A stretch of DNA of 64,000 nucleotides from Diphasiastrum complanatum (taxonomy: Eukaryota > Streptophyta > Lycopodiopsida > Lycopodiales > Lycopodiaceae). Positions 27,301-39,054 of the stretch are shown one piece after another; position 1 is the stretch's first letter, and every line of letters begins with the position of its first letter. The translations under genes were made by a program, and so were the position numbers. The stretch is from contig CM055109.1 of assembly GCA_029204225.1 (NCBI GenBank), positions 5,213,053 through 5,277,052 of the forward strand. Reading direction: 5' to 3'. The notes under the pieces are model-generated. The model was not told the origin of the DNA. It searched no databases and was given only the letters and a program-made list of their open reading frames with translations.

Positions 27301-29584
27301 ATGGATGTCAAGAAAATTAGACCAACAATTAATGGAAAAAAATTATAAAGTAATAAAACATGAAAATTATGAGAAAAATAAAACACGTCTTGAACTATAT
27401 GCAGTCCTCCAATGCAGTTGATTACAACTATGACTACTCACAATGTGATTAAATTATTGGACTTAAATATCTACCTAAATGAAATATACTTCAAAAAGTT
27501 AAAAAAATTAGCTAGATTTAGGAAATACACAAATTATTCAAATAAACTTTGTTTCAAGATCTTGACCACAGATGTGATAGATGTTTACCAATTTTGGACT
27601 CCCTATGGTGTGCCTTCATTTTGTTAGGACTTTTCCAAGAAAAAAAAATTAATTCAAATTCTATCACATTTCTTGGCATATGTTTATTCATTTTTTTGGA
27701 TGTCATGCTTTTACTATACTTTAATATTCATTGAAACATTTCATGTTGATAATTCTTAAGAAATAAATACTTACAAAATTAGCTTCATATTATTTTCATA
27801 TTCAAAAACTTTAATAAAGGTCCTATTTTTTTTTAGATTAATAGCATCCAAAACTTAAAATAACATCAAAAAAAATTGTTATAGATAATATGTATTAAAA
27901 TTTTAGACTATCATTTGCAATGTTGTGTCATATTGTCACTTTAATCGCTCAAATTATATTATCTACATAGAAAATAGAGTTATAAAATAAAATTGTAAAG
28001 TAAATAATCTCATTTGCTTCATCTAAATCTTCAATTTTTTTTTAATAATAAAACATAAAAATTTAAAAATAAACTCTATTACTAAGACTACAAAATCACC
28101 TATGAGCAAAATTGAATGCTTACCATGATACTAATTGGAAGGGTGCTCAAATTGTCTGTCATGTATCTATCATTAAAACAATAAAAAATTGTATAAAAAG
28201 TTAACATGGTAGCTGATAAAATTATAAGAAGTTGAATAATTAACATGTAAAATAATCTCAACATCAATACATTTCATCATGCATCTTTATTTTTTTTCAC
28301 AAAATAGGATTATGATACAATAATATATTTTCATCAAAATTATTCATTATTATAACCTCTAGGAATAATGCATAGGACCAATGTCATACCTAACACGTGA
28401 ACTCAAAAAAATTTATTTTAAAAAAGTAGCTTACAACCTGGTATTGATACAAATCAAGACATAGGAAAAGTACAAATCAAGACAAACAAAGTATAAAATA
28501 GAAAATATATCAATGCAAAATAAAAATGACTGATTTCTCAAATCATCAAAAACCAAAAGCCTCATTATTATTTATAAAAATTTATTACATAGCCATAAAC
28601 ACTCATGCAAGGGTCATTAAAATATACAAAAAGCCAAAAATGAAACATGAAAACTTAGAAAGAACCATGTAAATGAGAGGATTGAACAAGAAAGTTCATG
28701 AGACGAATGACACATTACAATATGAACAAAGAGAATGGGTAGAATCCCTACATAGAAATATGAGTCATGATTCACCCAATTATATGGGAATGGATCCTTT
28801 GAGTAGCTATTAGTGTTATATGAATTATCAACTAAAGGACCTAATTGTAAAGCATATTAAACACATATAATAAGGATAAAGCGTCGAGGATCTATGCACA
28901 TGTATAAAGATGACAAGTGTCAAGATGAGATATATTCACAAGTCAACAAGGGCTGATCGATAAATTTTCAATACAAAAAGTTTCAAGGAGACTTTGTATA
29001 CTCCATTATGAGCACGAAGGCCCATAAAGACTCATAATGGCTAACTAAATGAAAAAAATGCTATGAAATCCAGTAAAAGAACCAAGGCTTGATGAGACTA
29101 CTATTACTCTACTCCTCAAGCACCAATAGGTCTTGATCCTTTATGAAAGTGTACTACATGAATCACCATCAAGCAAGGATATCAAGATGGGCTATAAAAT
29201 GATACTTAAGATAATCTATAAAGACAGAGGGGCATGGATCAATTTCTTATTATTTCCATCATTGTTCTATGCCAAGTGGCTAGTATTTCTCATGATAAGA
29301 AAATAATTGCCATAACTATGAAAGAAAGAATAATCAGGACCATAAACAAATTCATTCGATCCAAAAGAGTGATTGGTTGCATTACTATCAACAATGCAAG
29401 CTAGAAATGTTCCTATCTTGATATGTAAGCAAGAGCAATCTAAAGCAATGTGTAAATGATCAAAGAGGCTTCACACGTGTGAATCATAGCTTGTTGCACG
29501 GAGAGACCAAAGGGAAAAAATTCTAACATTAATCAAGGCATTGGATCCACCAAAATGCATGCAAATAGAGAGATAGACAAGGTT
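27301..29584. other. AT-rich stretch without recognised gene
   Basis: More than 2 kb of strongly AT-rich DNA with poly-A and poly-T runs. No coding frame or repeat structure recognised. Confidence 0.5.
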
Positions 29585-29856
29585 GATGTAAAATCCTCAA
29601 GATTTCTTGAAATTGTTCCTATGAAATGACCTCCATAAATGAGTATATACAAATATCCTGAGGCTTGAATAGCTGACCTATTTCACATGTGTGAGACACT
29701 ACATTCACTTGTCTTTTGGCTCCTCCTAAAGTCTCATACAAATCTATGGCCATCCAATCAAATTGCACCTCTTGCAAAAAACTAGGATTGACAAAAAATG
29801 CATTCTAACTTGGAAAACTTGACTATTTGTCTTAATGGATCTTGAGATTATGTACA
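29585..29856. repeat. 272-bp direct repeat, copy 1
   Basis: Matches 30735-31007 over its entire length at roughly 80 per cent by eye. Both begin GATG and end TGTACA, so they would have TG...CA ends if trimmed by two bases. They could be LTRs of an unrecognised small element or a plain duplication. Confidence 0.8.
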
Positions 29857-30418
29857 TACTTTCTTATGGATATTAGTGTCCTTTGAAAATGATTCACTTA
29901 TTCTCATGAGAAGCTTACAAATTACCTCAAAATATGAAAAACCACAATCATCCAACTCATGGATGAAGTAACCAATTTTACTTGCATAAAATCCAAGAGC
30001 AAGTAGATGGATATACCAATCATATGCTAATGACATGCTATCCAATGGAAAATCACAAAAAACCAAAGTCTTATACTCCATTTAAGCATCATAGCTATCA
30101 CATAAAGTTGTTTCATCAACAAATGATGATGTAGCTACACAAGCTTCCAACTTCATTTTCTTAACACATCTACACAAGATGTTAAACATCATAGCTCTTA
30201 ATGATAAGGAATAGAACAGATCATGTCTAACATCATGAACAATGAAAGATTCAAAAGAAGTAGATTAACCATTGCGTCTTGCATTTTCAAAATGCACCTT
30301 TGAGTGGATAGGCTCCAAGGATATTGATAACTTATGTTCTAGACACTCAATGGGATCACAACTTGACCCTCACACTCTCACAATAAAAGCTTGACAAAAA
30401 TCAATTTGAGCTTCATAC
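29848..30418 (-). pseudogene. decayed reading frame of unknown identity
   Basis: One minus-strand frame reads from 30418 to 29848, about 190 codons, with only three internal stops (near 30377, 30271 and 30083). The last 77 codons are fully open. The product would have a Cys/Lys segment (about 30160-30190), then a hydrophobic, Tyr/Phe-rich stretch and a charged C-terminus. No retroelement or host family is recognised. It lies between the two 272-bp repeats and overlaps the edge of copy 1. Confidence 0.35.
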
Positions 30419-30734
30419 AATCACATGTCAATTCTACACACAAAATGAGAATGTTTTGATCAAAACATTGCCATGTTTTGATCTCTAATTAGACTGCAAA
30501 ACCACTTTTTGCCACCTAAAACTCAAATCAAAACATAAGATTTGATGATCCAATCTCAAATCTACCCATAGATTTGAAATCCTTATAGATTTTTCTACAT
30601 CTACTGCAAGAAATCTCACCAAGATCTACAAGCATGGTAATTTGAGATTAAATCAAAGAAATGGCCTCTTATCTAGTCTTGCACACTTCCAAACATGTGG
30701 GAAAACACACCTATGGCTCAAAAACAATGATCTA

Positions 30735-31007
30735 GATGCAAAATCTTCAAGATCTCTTGAAATTGTTCCTATGAAATGAGCTCCAAAAACGACTATATAC
30801 AAAAAGCCTGAGGTTTGGACTAACATGACTAGTTTCGCACATGTGAGACAATACATTCACTTGTCCTTTTTCTCCTCCTAAAGTCTCATACAGATCTATG
30901 GCTGTCCAATAAAATTGCACCTCTCGAAAAAAGCTAGAATTTTGGAAAATGCATTCTAACTTGGAAAACTTGGATATTTGCCTTAGTGGCTCTTGGGATT
31001 GTGTACA
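30735..31007. repeat. 272-bp direct repeat, copy 2
   Basis: Partner of 29585-29856, 1150 bp downstream in the same orientation. Confidence 0.8.
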
Positions 31008-31079
31008 ATCTAACCTATGCCAATGCTTCACATGTGGGGATAGGCTCCACATGTGTGGAATTACATTATGTACATTGAT

Positions 31080-31191
31080 TTGGCCTTAATCAAGCTATGT
31101 TTTGCATATTTCTCACAAGCACGTGTTCACCATGTTTATTAATGTTGGCCTTAATCAAGCTATGTTTTGCGTATTTCTCACAAGCACGTGT
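31080..31191. repeat. 47-bp tandem duplication with 65-bp period
   Basis: 31080-31126 and 31145-31191 are identical except for one base, separated by 18 bp. Both contain ACGTGT at the end. Confidence 0.9.
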
Positions 31192-32290
31192 CCTAGGATA
31201 TTTTGAAAGGCTTGTGGGTGGTCCCATTGTAGTAAGAGGATCTTCATGCCATTCACTTAAATTGATGTAAGAAATTGTTTCCATTACATACTTTGATATC
31301 AGAGAAATTGACATCCAACATAGGCTTTAATATTTGAGAAACATTGTTGTCTATATAGACATTAATATAAGAAAGATTGTTTTCCATTATAAGCTCCTTA
31401 TATCTGAATATGATTTGATGCCCAACATTTATATTATGAAGGGTGGAGTTTTATTGCAAATTAGAATGAGTAGTATCTTTATGTTTTCACATTCAAAGAA
31501 TATAGATATAAATGTATTGCAAAAAGATTGACCATTATCTAAAATGTTGTTGTTCAAATGTTATGATGTATCATAAGGTTTTCATTTCAAAACAAAAGAT
31601 AAATAAAATATCATACATTGGATATTTTTATTGTAACAACATTTTAAGTATAGAGGCTAAGTAGATACATGTACTATGTTTTAAAATTTGTTGTTCTTAA
31701 AAGAGTACTTTGTCTAACTAAGACAAATAAATTCTATTGGAAGATAATGATATGAAAGTTGGGAAATAATTATTCTTTCTTTTAGATATATGAAAATGAA
31801 CTTTTGACCAAAAGAAAATCATAGATAAACATTTGGTCAATCAAACAAACTATGTTAATATACTGTTAACACTAGCCTTGGTAGTTTCACAAGATCTTAC
31901 AAGGAAAGTAACCCCAAGAGGTTGCATAGGGCTCATATTCAACATAAAATATTTCAATTGTGAATGCCAACATAGTTCTAATTATAGGCCAACACAAGTT
32001 GTATGCATTTCCATTCTAGAAGACATGTTATTTTTTCAGTTGAGTAGTATGCTATCATCTTGTTACAATGATATGTGCATAGTATTCATGTAAAAAAAAA
32101 TTATTGCATATAAAAGATCTTCAATACACATTCAAGCATCAAGTAGAAAAAACTAACATGATATTTGAAATCTACTAGCCATTTTAAATTTAATAGCTAT
32201 GAAGAATACAAAGTTTATTGACTTATTTATCATTGTGAAATTCTAAAAGCCATCTATCTTGAGGTCTGGGGGTTCTCTTTCAAAACCACT
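31192..32290. other. stretch without recognised gene
   Basis: AT-rich, no supported feature on either strand. Confidence 0.5.
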
Positions 32291-34300
32291 CATTGTACAC
32301 TTGTAAATAAGTGATTAGGTGCAGGGCAACATATTCGAACTGCACCGGTTAACCATTGATACAGAGATGCTACTCAAATTTGGGTGTAAAGCACGGGTGG
32401 TTAGCTGGCGGTGCGGGATAGCTACCGATCATTTAGCTATAAGGGCTATCGACCAGAGTTGGTGGGGCGTGACTGAGGCAATGTGCTGCTTAATGGTGAA
32501 AGCATAGATAGTTGAATGGGTGTTCTATGTGGGCTGATTCTGTGATGGATCTATATGGGCTCGGCTAGGCAAAGGTTCTTTGGCAGGCCTATCTCAAAGG
32601 GGGACCTTGTCTTTGTTACTTGTTAGTAATCCTGCCTGAGTGTCTTGCTTGTATGTATTTTCGTGAGTCTTAGTACTTGTGCTTTGTCTGGTTTGCATGA
32701 TTGCTTGTGATACAAGGAGCTGATGGCTTGAGAAAGAACCTTTCTTTTGAAGGCTCATAACATCAAACAAAGAGGACTAGAGAATCTGTGGGACGGATTC
32801 CCAGTTCAAGTACTCGCACATGAATGACAACAAAATGGCTTAATGTTTGCAAAGGATGGATGGCTAGCCTATTACTTGGGTTAGTTTCATTTGCAACAAC
32901 GTCCATCAGATGCAAGCAGGAAGTCAAAAGTTGAAAAGGGCAATTTCAGGAAAGATCTTCTATGGAGCAGTTGGTCTTCATTTGGGATGGCTACCTTCGG
33001 AACTAAAACTCACAAAGCATGGGTGATATCCAGTGTCAGTTGGGTTTTTTCCCAAAGGGGAAAGACTAGGATCCTCTTCAGAGATTGGCAACAAGTTGGA
33101 TCAAGCCATAATCCTAGCAGATGGGAAGCAAAGTGTTGGAAAGGCTTTTTGTCTGAGAACTCTACTCTAAGTCCGGTCAGCTGATTTTATAAGTGGAGGG
33201 GAACTATCACACACAACTCTCTCTTGGGGCAAATTTTGAATGAAAGTTGATCAAAACGAGGGCAAATTCAAGGTGACCTAGCCATATGCACATGAGGAAA
33301 CTGGAAAACTTTGGACCTAGCCATCCTCACACGAGGAGACTGGCGAACTTTGGATCTAATAAGTTGACAAGTTTTTGTTGTGGAAAGGAAAGCTTGTTAT
33401 AGGATTTCTCTGGACCATAAATGATGAGGAGACATAATGAGACCACTGACTTGTGTTACGTGTAAAGCAACTGATAAACGAAAGAACTGTGAAAGTTAAG
33501 TCTTGCACGAGAGACTTGGTACTTCGAACGGACACTCAGGGATAGTTCGTATTGAAATTGGACTAGTGCAAACTCTGGGTGCATGTGTCTGATTCAAAGA
33601 GAGCTACTTGAAGCCAAGCTAGATGTACACTTCTTGTTTTGACTATGAGGCAACTGACCAGTGATGGAATTGTGAAAGTCATGTTTTGAGCGACGGACAT
33701 GGTGCCTCAAACAAACGCGAAGAGATAGTTCATATGCGGATCAAACTGGTCCAACCCCTCGGCTCTCCACAAGGTCAATGGTTACATTTGGGCTGATTCA
33801 AAGACAACTACTTCAAGCTAAGTGAGAGGTGCATTGTGGAGTACTCAATCTTTGCCTACCTTAAAGTGCCAAAAAGGAAAAGTATCAGGCTAGGACAAGG
33901 AGAGAAATCAAGGTGCAAAAGCAACAAGGCACGGAGTGGGACCATAAAGTGGGCAGTCAATGATAAATCCTTTGGCTCGGGGAGCCCTGATACCTGTGCG
34001 GAACTGATCAAATCTGGAGCTCAGGGAGCTCAACACAAAGTGCATCAAGGACAAATCAGGAGCTCAAAGGAGTTCCAAAGTCAAAAAGACAGAAGCGACA
34101 GGGGCGAACATTTTACAAGAAAACCCTTTGTCACCAGTTAATTATGTAATTTTTCAAAGAAAGAACTGAGCCTCCGACTTGTGGTGTGCCAGCTACCATG
34201 TTGATAAAAAGTGGCCAGTAAATTGAGTATTGTGCCAAGTAGCTTAAATGTATAGTTATTTTTAATTGGGAGACACCTTTACTTTAATCTGACATCTGAT
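32291..34300. other. unexplained block of higher GC content
   Basis: This 2-kb block is visibly richer in G and C than its flanks and contains a diverged internal duplication (33425-33835). Two open frames of about 100 codons (32891-33184 and 33836-34141, plus strand) have no recognisable motif. Their composition, rich in Lys, Ser and Gln, could be chance. It may be part of an LTR element whose ends I could not find. Confidence 0.35.
33425..33835 (+). repeat. diverged tandem duplication, about 200-bp unit
   Basis: 33425-33625 and 33630-33835 share a series of words in the same order: CAACTGA, TGTGAAAGT, GACTTGGT/GACATGGT, GATAGTTC, TGATTCAAAGA and CTACTT. They are separated by substitutions and short indels. 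Confidence 0.6.
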
Positions 34301-34699
34301 GAGGACATCAGATTTTATAAAGGTGAGGTGGATGTTGTAAAGCTATCTTTACAAGCTTTACTTCCAGCACCATTGGCGCCAACATTGCCCCAGATGCCAG
34401 CAGTGCCACTGTTGCTCCCAGCACCACCGGGCGTCGGCGCTGCTCCCGACACCAAGTTCCTATGGCTGAAAATCTTTGATCAGTTCTAGCGAAGTCCAGA
34501 GAGCTCGGATCGATGTGCAATCACCTCACACGATCTAGGCATGATTGAAGGAAGCATGGGGATCAATAAATTCTAAAAAGAGAAAATGACTTTATAGAGA
34601 GAGAAAATGTGCTTTACCAGCTTGGGCAGAGCACTTGGTATGAAGGGAGGTGGCGAATCCCACCAATACTATAGGGGAATGTGGGTTGCGACTCGGGGC

Positions 34700-36025
34700 G
34701 AGCTCCAACCAAGACAACAATAACATTTCAAGAAGGACAAGGACAAAGACAAAGCCAAGGATGGAGATGAAGACCATTCATCTCAAGCTTCAAAATCTAA
34801 TGGGAAGAAAAAGAGATCAAGTGCTTCTTTTGTGGCAAGAAAGACCATTATGCCTCTAGTTGCTTCAAAAAGAGAAATCGATTCAAACAAGCTAACCTCA
34901 CTAATGAAAAAGAGAGTGATGCTATTGCGAGTGATAGGGAGGATTCCCTAATGATGTCTAGCTTCTCTTCCTCTTCCTTCAGGACTGATGATTTGTGGTG
35001 GATTGATAGTGGGACTAGTTTCCATATGTCTAGTTCAGAAAGTTCATTTTCTAGTCTCAAGCCTTATGAAGGTGTCAAAAAGTCTATCTATACTACAAAT
35101 GATGTAGAGTGTAGTATTGAAGGAATAGGAAGTATCCCTTTGGATGTAGCATCATTAAAAGTGTTGTTTCTCAAAGATGTGCTTTATGTGCCAAAACTAA
35201 CAAAGAATCTCATTAGTGTTGGTCAATTGTTTTTGACAATGGTCTTGATGTCAAGTTTGATATTGACAAATATGTAATCAAGAATGAGGATGAGGTGATA
35301 GCTAGAGAATCTAGATTTGATAGACTCTACAATCTAGATTCTAGTGAGAGTGCTAACATTTGTGATGTTGCCTGCAAGACCAAGATCTCTCAAGAAGATT
35401 TGTGGCAAAAGAAATTGGGTCATTCCAATTTCAAAGCCATGACATCCATGGTCAAAGATGAGAAAGCTATTGGTTTGCCAAAGACTATTTCAAAGGAGCT
35501 TCTACCTTGTGAAGCTTGTGCTATTTCAAAATCTCATAATAGGCCTTTTCCAAGATCCAATATCAAGTCTGAGCTAGTGCACTCAGATGTACACTTTGCA
35601 TCTTTCAAGAGCAAAGGAGGAGCGAGTTCACTTGTGCTTATTCCCCCCAACAAAATAGGGTGGCTAAAAGAAAAAATAGAACTCTTTGTGAATGTGCAAA
35701 AGCTCTTAGAATATAGGCAATGTCTCTTCCAAAAGATTTTTGGGGAGAAGCAATTTCTTGTGCAATTTATCTTTGTAATAGACTTCCAAGTCTTTCTCTA
35801 GGAGAAAAAACACCATTCGAGATGTTGTATAATGAGAAGCCTAAGGTAGATCACCTTAGAGTCTTTGGATGTGTGTGCTTTGTTCATGTACCTTTAGAAA
35901 CTAGGAAGAAAGATGATCCTACTTCAATCAAAGGAGTGTTTGTTGGATATTCATCAACAAAGAAAGCATATAAAGTTTTCATTCCCTTTAAGATATTTTA
36001 TCATCATAAAATGAAATCAGATTAA
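34700..36025 (+). pseudogene. pol: Copia gag end, protease and integrase fragment N
   Basis: From about 34720 a Lys/Asp-rich segment leads to a zinc knuckle CX2CX4HX4C (34822-34863). The aspartic protease follows with W-W-I-D-S-G (about 35000) and L-Y-V-P-K-L-T-K-N-L-I-S-V-G. After a frameshift near 35228 comes the pre-integrase zinc-binding region with L-W-Q-K-K-L-G-H and C-E-A-C (about 35400-35530). The catalytic core of integrase is missing: after H-S-D-V-H-F-A (about 35585) the text jumps to the N-R-V-A-K-R-K-N-R block and the H-L-R-V-F-G-C motif (about 35855). No reverse transcriptase follows. Same family as element D at the right edge. Confidence 0.85.
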
Positions 36026-36029
36026 AGCA

Positions 36030-36780
36030 TAGAGAAATAGAGTTGAAATTTCTCCCGACAAATCATTTTAAAAGAAGGAACTTGGAGATATGTACCGTAA
36101 AATGGTCAATGTGCAAATGCCACAAACATATTCCATATTTTTTGCCTGCAAATGAAGAAATGGTCATATCATTATAAAAATACATTTTCATTTTCTTAGG
36201 CTATTCATCAAATTTTATTTATTTTTGACATTTCTTTTAACTCCAAATAAAGTCTCAAGTATCAAAATCCTAGTTGTGATTTTTCTTGACATACATACTA
36301 GTCAAATTTTAAGGACAATGAATAAAAAAATTGAGTTTGATACTTGAGCATCAACTTCACTTGAAACTCTCTTTTTCACTAGGATAGTTCATCCTTTGCA
36401 CACTTACTGGATTTCTCTCAAAAATGTATGCCATCGGTTGATCCATTGAAAGTCTTATTCCTATCTCTTCATCTCCCCCTTTTAAAATAAATTATTAATT
36501 TTTCCTAAAAAAACATCCTCAAGAGACAATGCATAAAATACCAAAGATAAAAAAAAAAAGTCAGTAAGGAGTATCCAATACTATTACAGACCAAACTTTC
36601 TCAAAATCATAAAATATCTTATCTTGAGTGATAGAAATATGACATTTCAATAATCAACTATCAAATAGAGATAATCATGTGGGTCTACGAAGTCTAAATT
36701 CCACAAATTCAGTCATTCCTTCACTGAATCTGAATCAATTGAAACATCAACAAATTTTGAGCCATATTCACAACCATATG
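36030..36780. other. stretch without recognised gene
   Basis: AT-rich sequence between fragment N and the 5' LTR of element F; nothing supported. Confidence 0.5.
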
Positions 36781-37369
36781 TGTGAAGATTTTGCATAAAC
36801 TAGCTTGATTAGTTTACACTTTCATGTACATATGTAAATCTCACACGTGTGGAGCATGTTACCACATCTGGAGGGTAGGCCTAATCATTTTAGTTCATTT
36901 ATATTGAGTTTGAATTGTCAATAGGTTGAGCTCAAACTTGAGATCTAGTGAGAGTAGTAGAAAGAAAATCAATGGAGTCCAATCATTCTCAAGCATTCCT
37001 CATGCTAGATCTCGAGCTACTCTTATATGGAAGTGCTCTCTTATTGTACATACAAGTTTTCGTGAAGCAATCTATGTGGTACACATTGTTTTTTCTCATA
37101 TTCTCTCTCTACTTGAGGGCTCACTCACTTTATCTCTATTTATCTCTCTCTAAAAGCATGCTGGAAACTTAGTTTTTTCATGTGCTTTGATTGTTTTGAG
37201 TTCCAATGGAATGTGGATTCATTATGCATGAAATTGTGCTCTTGCCTTAGAATCAATCTAGGAAGATTGTAGGATGCCATCTAGGTGATAGATCTATGTG
37301 CAATCACAAATTACCTTAGAAGATCATTGTGGGTGTTGGGAAGGTCTTCACATGTGTGAAACCTTCACA
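36781..37369 (+). repeat. 5' LTR of F
   Basis: 589 bp, TGTGAAG...CTTCACA. It lacks a segment of about 215 bp that the 3' LTR has at 51229-51440. It contains a CACACGTGTGG word near its start. Confidence 0.9.
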
Positions 37370-37381
37370 TGGTATCAGAGC
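37370..37381 (+). promoter_or_regulatory. primer binding site of F (initiator tRNA-Met type)
   Basis: TGGTATCAGAGC, a perfect plant Copia-type site directly after the 5' LTR. Confidence 0.92.
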
Positions 37382-39049
37382 TAGCCTTAGGTATGATCTT
37401 CATGCATCAATGATCAAGATTAGAGAGTGAAATTCATGATTTTGAGTTTGGTTGAGACCTCGACTAGCTTCCAAGGGATTTTGGGATCAAAGAGGGGCCA
37501 AAATCATGATGATTTGGATATGAAAAGTACAATATGGACTACTATGCTCATAGCACGTGTGAGATGCCCCCACTTTAAGAAGTTATTATGTTCCATGTGG
37601 TGATCCAAATTGTGCAAGTAAGTACTTGTTGGAGAGCTATTTGAGTGTAGATTTAGGTGCAAGAGGTGTCAAGTGAATTGGTTCACTATAGATCAAGTTC
37701 TTGGCATTTTTTTGGAGGTAGGTTGGGCACCCAACCTAGTGAATTTTTTCAAAGAGCACCAAATCTTGATGGTTGCATAAAAAAAACTCAAGGTGGCCTT
37801 GTCAATATAGGTTTTGAGAGTTCTAGATGAGATTTTGAGATCTTAGTCACATTGTTTCACTCTTACTCATAGTTCTTGCGTGTTTTTTGGCTTGAAATAG
37901 AGTCATAGAGGTGTGTGAAACTCATGCATAGTGTGTGATCCAGATTCTCTTGGTGGTCCTTCATTTGTGAAAAACAAGGTCTAGTAGCTCAAGTTGTTTT
38001 ATATTGGTGGAGAGATTGGTCTCTCCGTTGTGATCAATATCTTACTAAGTGTATCTACTTCTTTGAAGCACACATCTTAGTGAGAGAGAAGAATCACACT
38101 TTTTGAGATTTCAAATCCACCTAAGGATGGAGGATGGATTGAATGTTTCAAGCTTGATCAGAAAATTCTTTGAAAAAACAAGGTTTTGAGAGCTAGTTTG
38201 GACATATTGGATTTTGAGATCAAAAGGATCACAATCATGATGAATTGATCCATGCTAGGTATTGTACGGACTGAGATGCACATGCTCGTGTAATATCACC
38301 AAAATTTGGATGGTTGGTGTTTCTCCAAGGTGGATCCAAATCTAGTGTATGATTGCTTGTTGGAAAGCTAGTGAAGTCTTGTGTGTGATGCAATTGTTTT
38401 CAAGCCAAAAGGACTTGTTTTAAAAAAATTATAGGCTTTCAAATGAAGGTGGGTAGGGCACAACCTGGTGAGACATGCCAAGGATTACTCACATCTAGCT
38501 TATACCATCAAAAATTCATGATTTTGCATTGTCAATCATCGAGGAAGAGAGTCCTTCTCAAATTATGATTCCAAGAAGAATCTCAAAAGACATGGATGAG
38601 CCTATGTGTCTCACATTTCAAGGAAAAGAGGAGCACATTTCAAGTGGTATGCATCTCATGCTGGCTTCTCTTATGTCATTTGATAAGTCAATTTGTTTTA
38701 GTGAGACTCTTGCATCTCAAAGTTGGAGTAAAGCCATACTAGTTGAGTATGATGTCTCTCTTGAGAACATAGTTGTTGTTCTTAATGGTTTGAAATTGAT
38801 TTTAGATCAATTAGAAAGCAAACGGTTATTTCATCAAGATGCAAACTCTTCGTTATTATAGCATGCAAAGTCTTGCCACTCTTGATGTGTCTAATTCTCA
38901 AGATCTTGGTAACATAATGATGGATCTTTGTGATCCTTTTGAGTCAAGGAGGAAGGCTTGATTTCCTTATGGAGTTGTATCTATTTTTGAGGAGGAGCTT
39001 TTGGATCAATCATATGCATCAAAGATGGAACAAATCAATGGAAAAAATG
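37382..39049 (+). other. internal region of F with a short unknown open frame
   Basis: Mostly non-coding in appearance. A forward open frame of 110 codons at 38529-38861 has an acidic start, a hydrophobic middle and a Leu-rich helix-like end. Coding-like text continues past its stop to about 39049 and, after removal of element B and one CTCAA, for about 20 codons beyond 50855. It could be a decayed gag of an unfamiliar type, but no motif supports that. Confidence 0.35.
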
Positions 39050-39054
39050 CTCAA

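Noticed and set aside
36926-37172. Open frames of 74-75 codons in the 5' LTR of F
   Set aside because: They lie wholly in the LTR, overlap each other, and their counterpart in the 3' LTR is broken.
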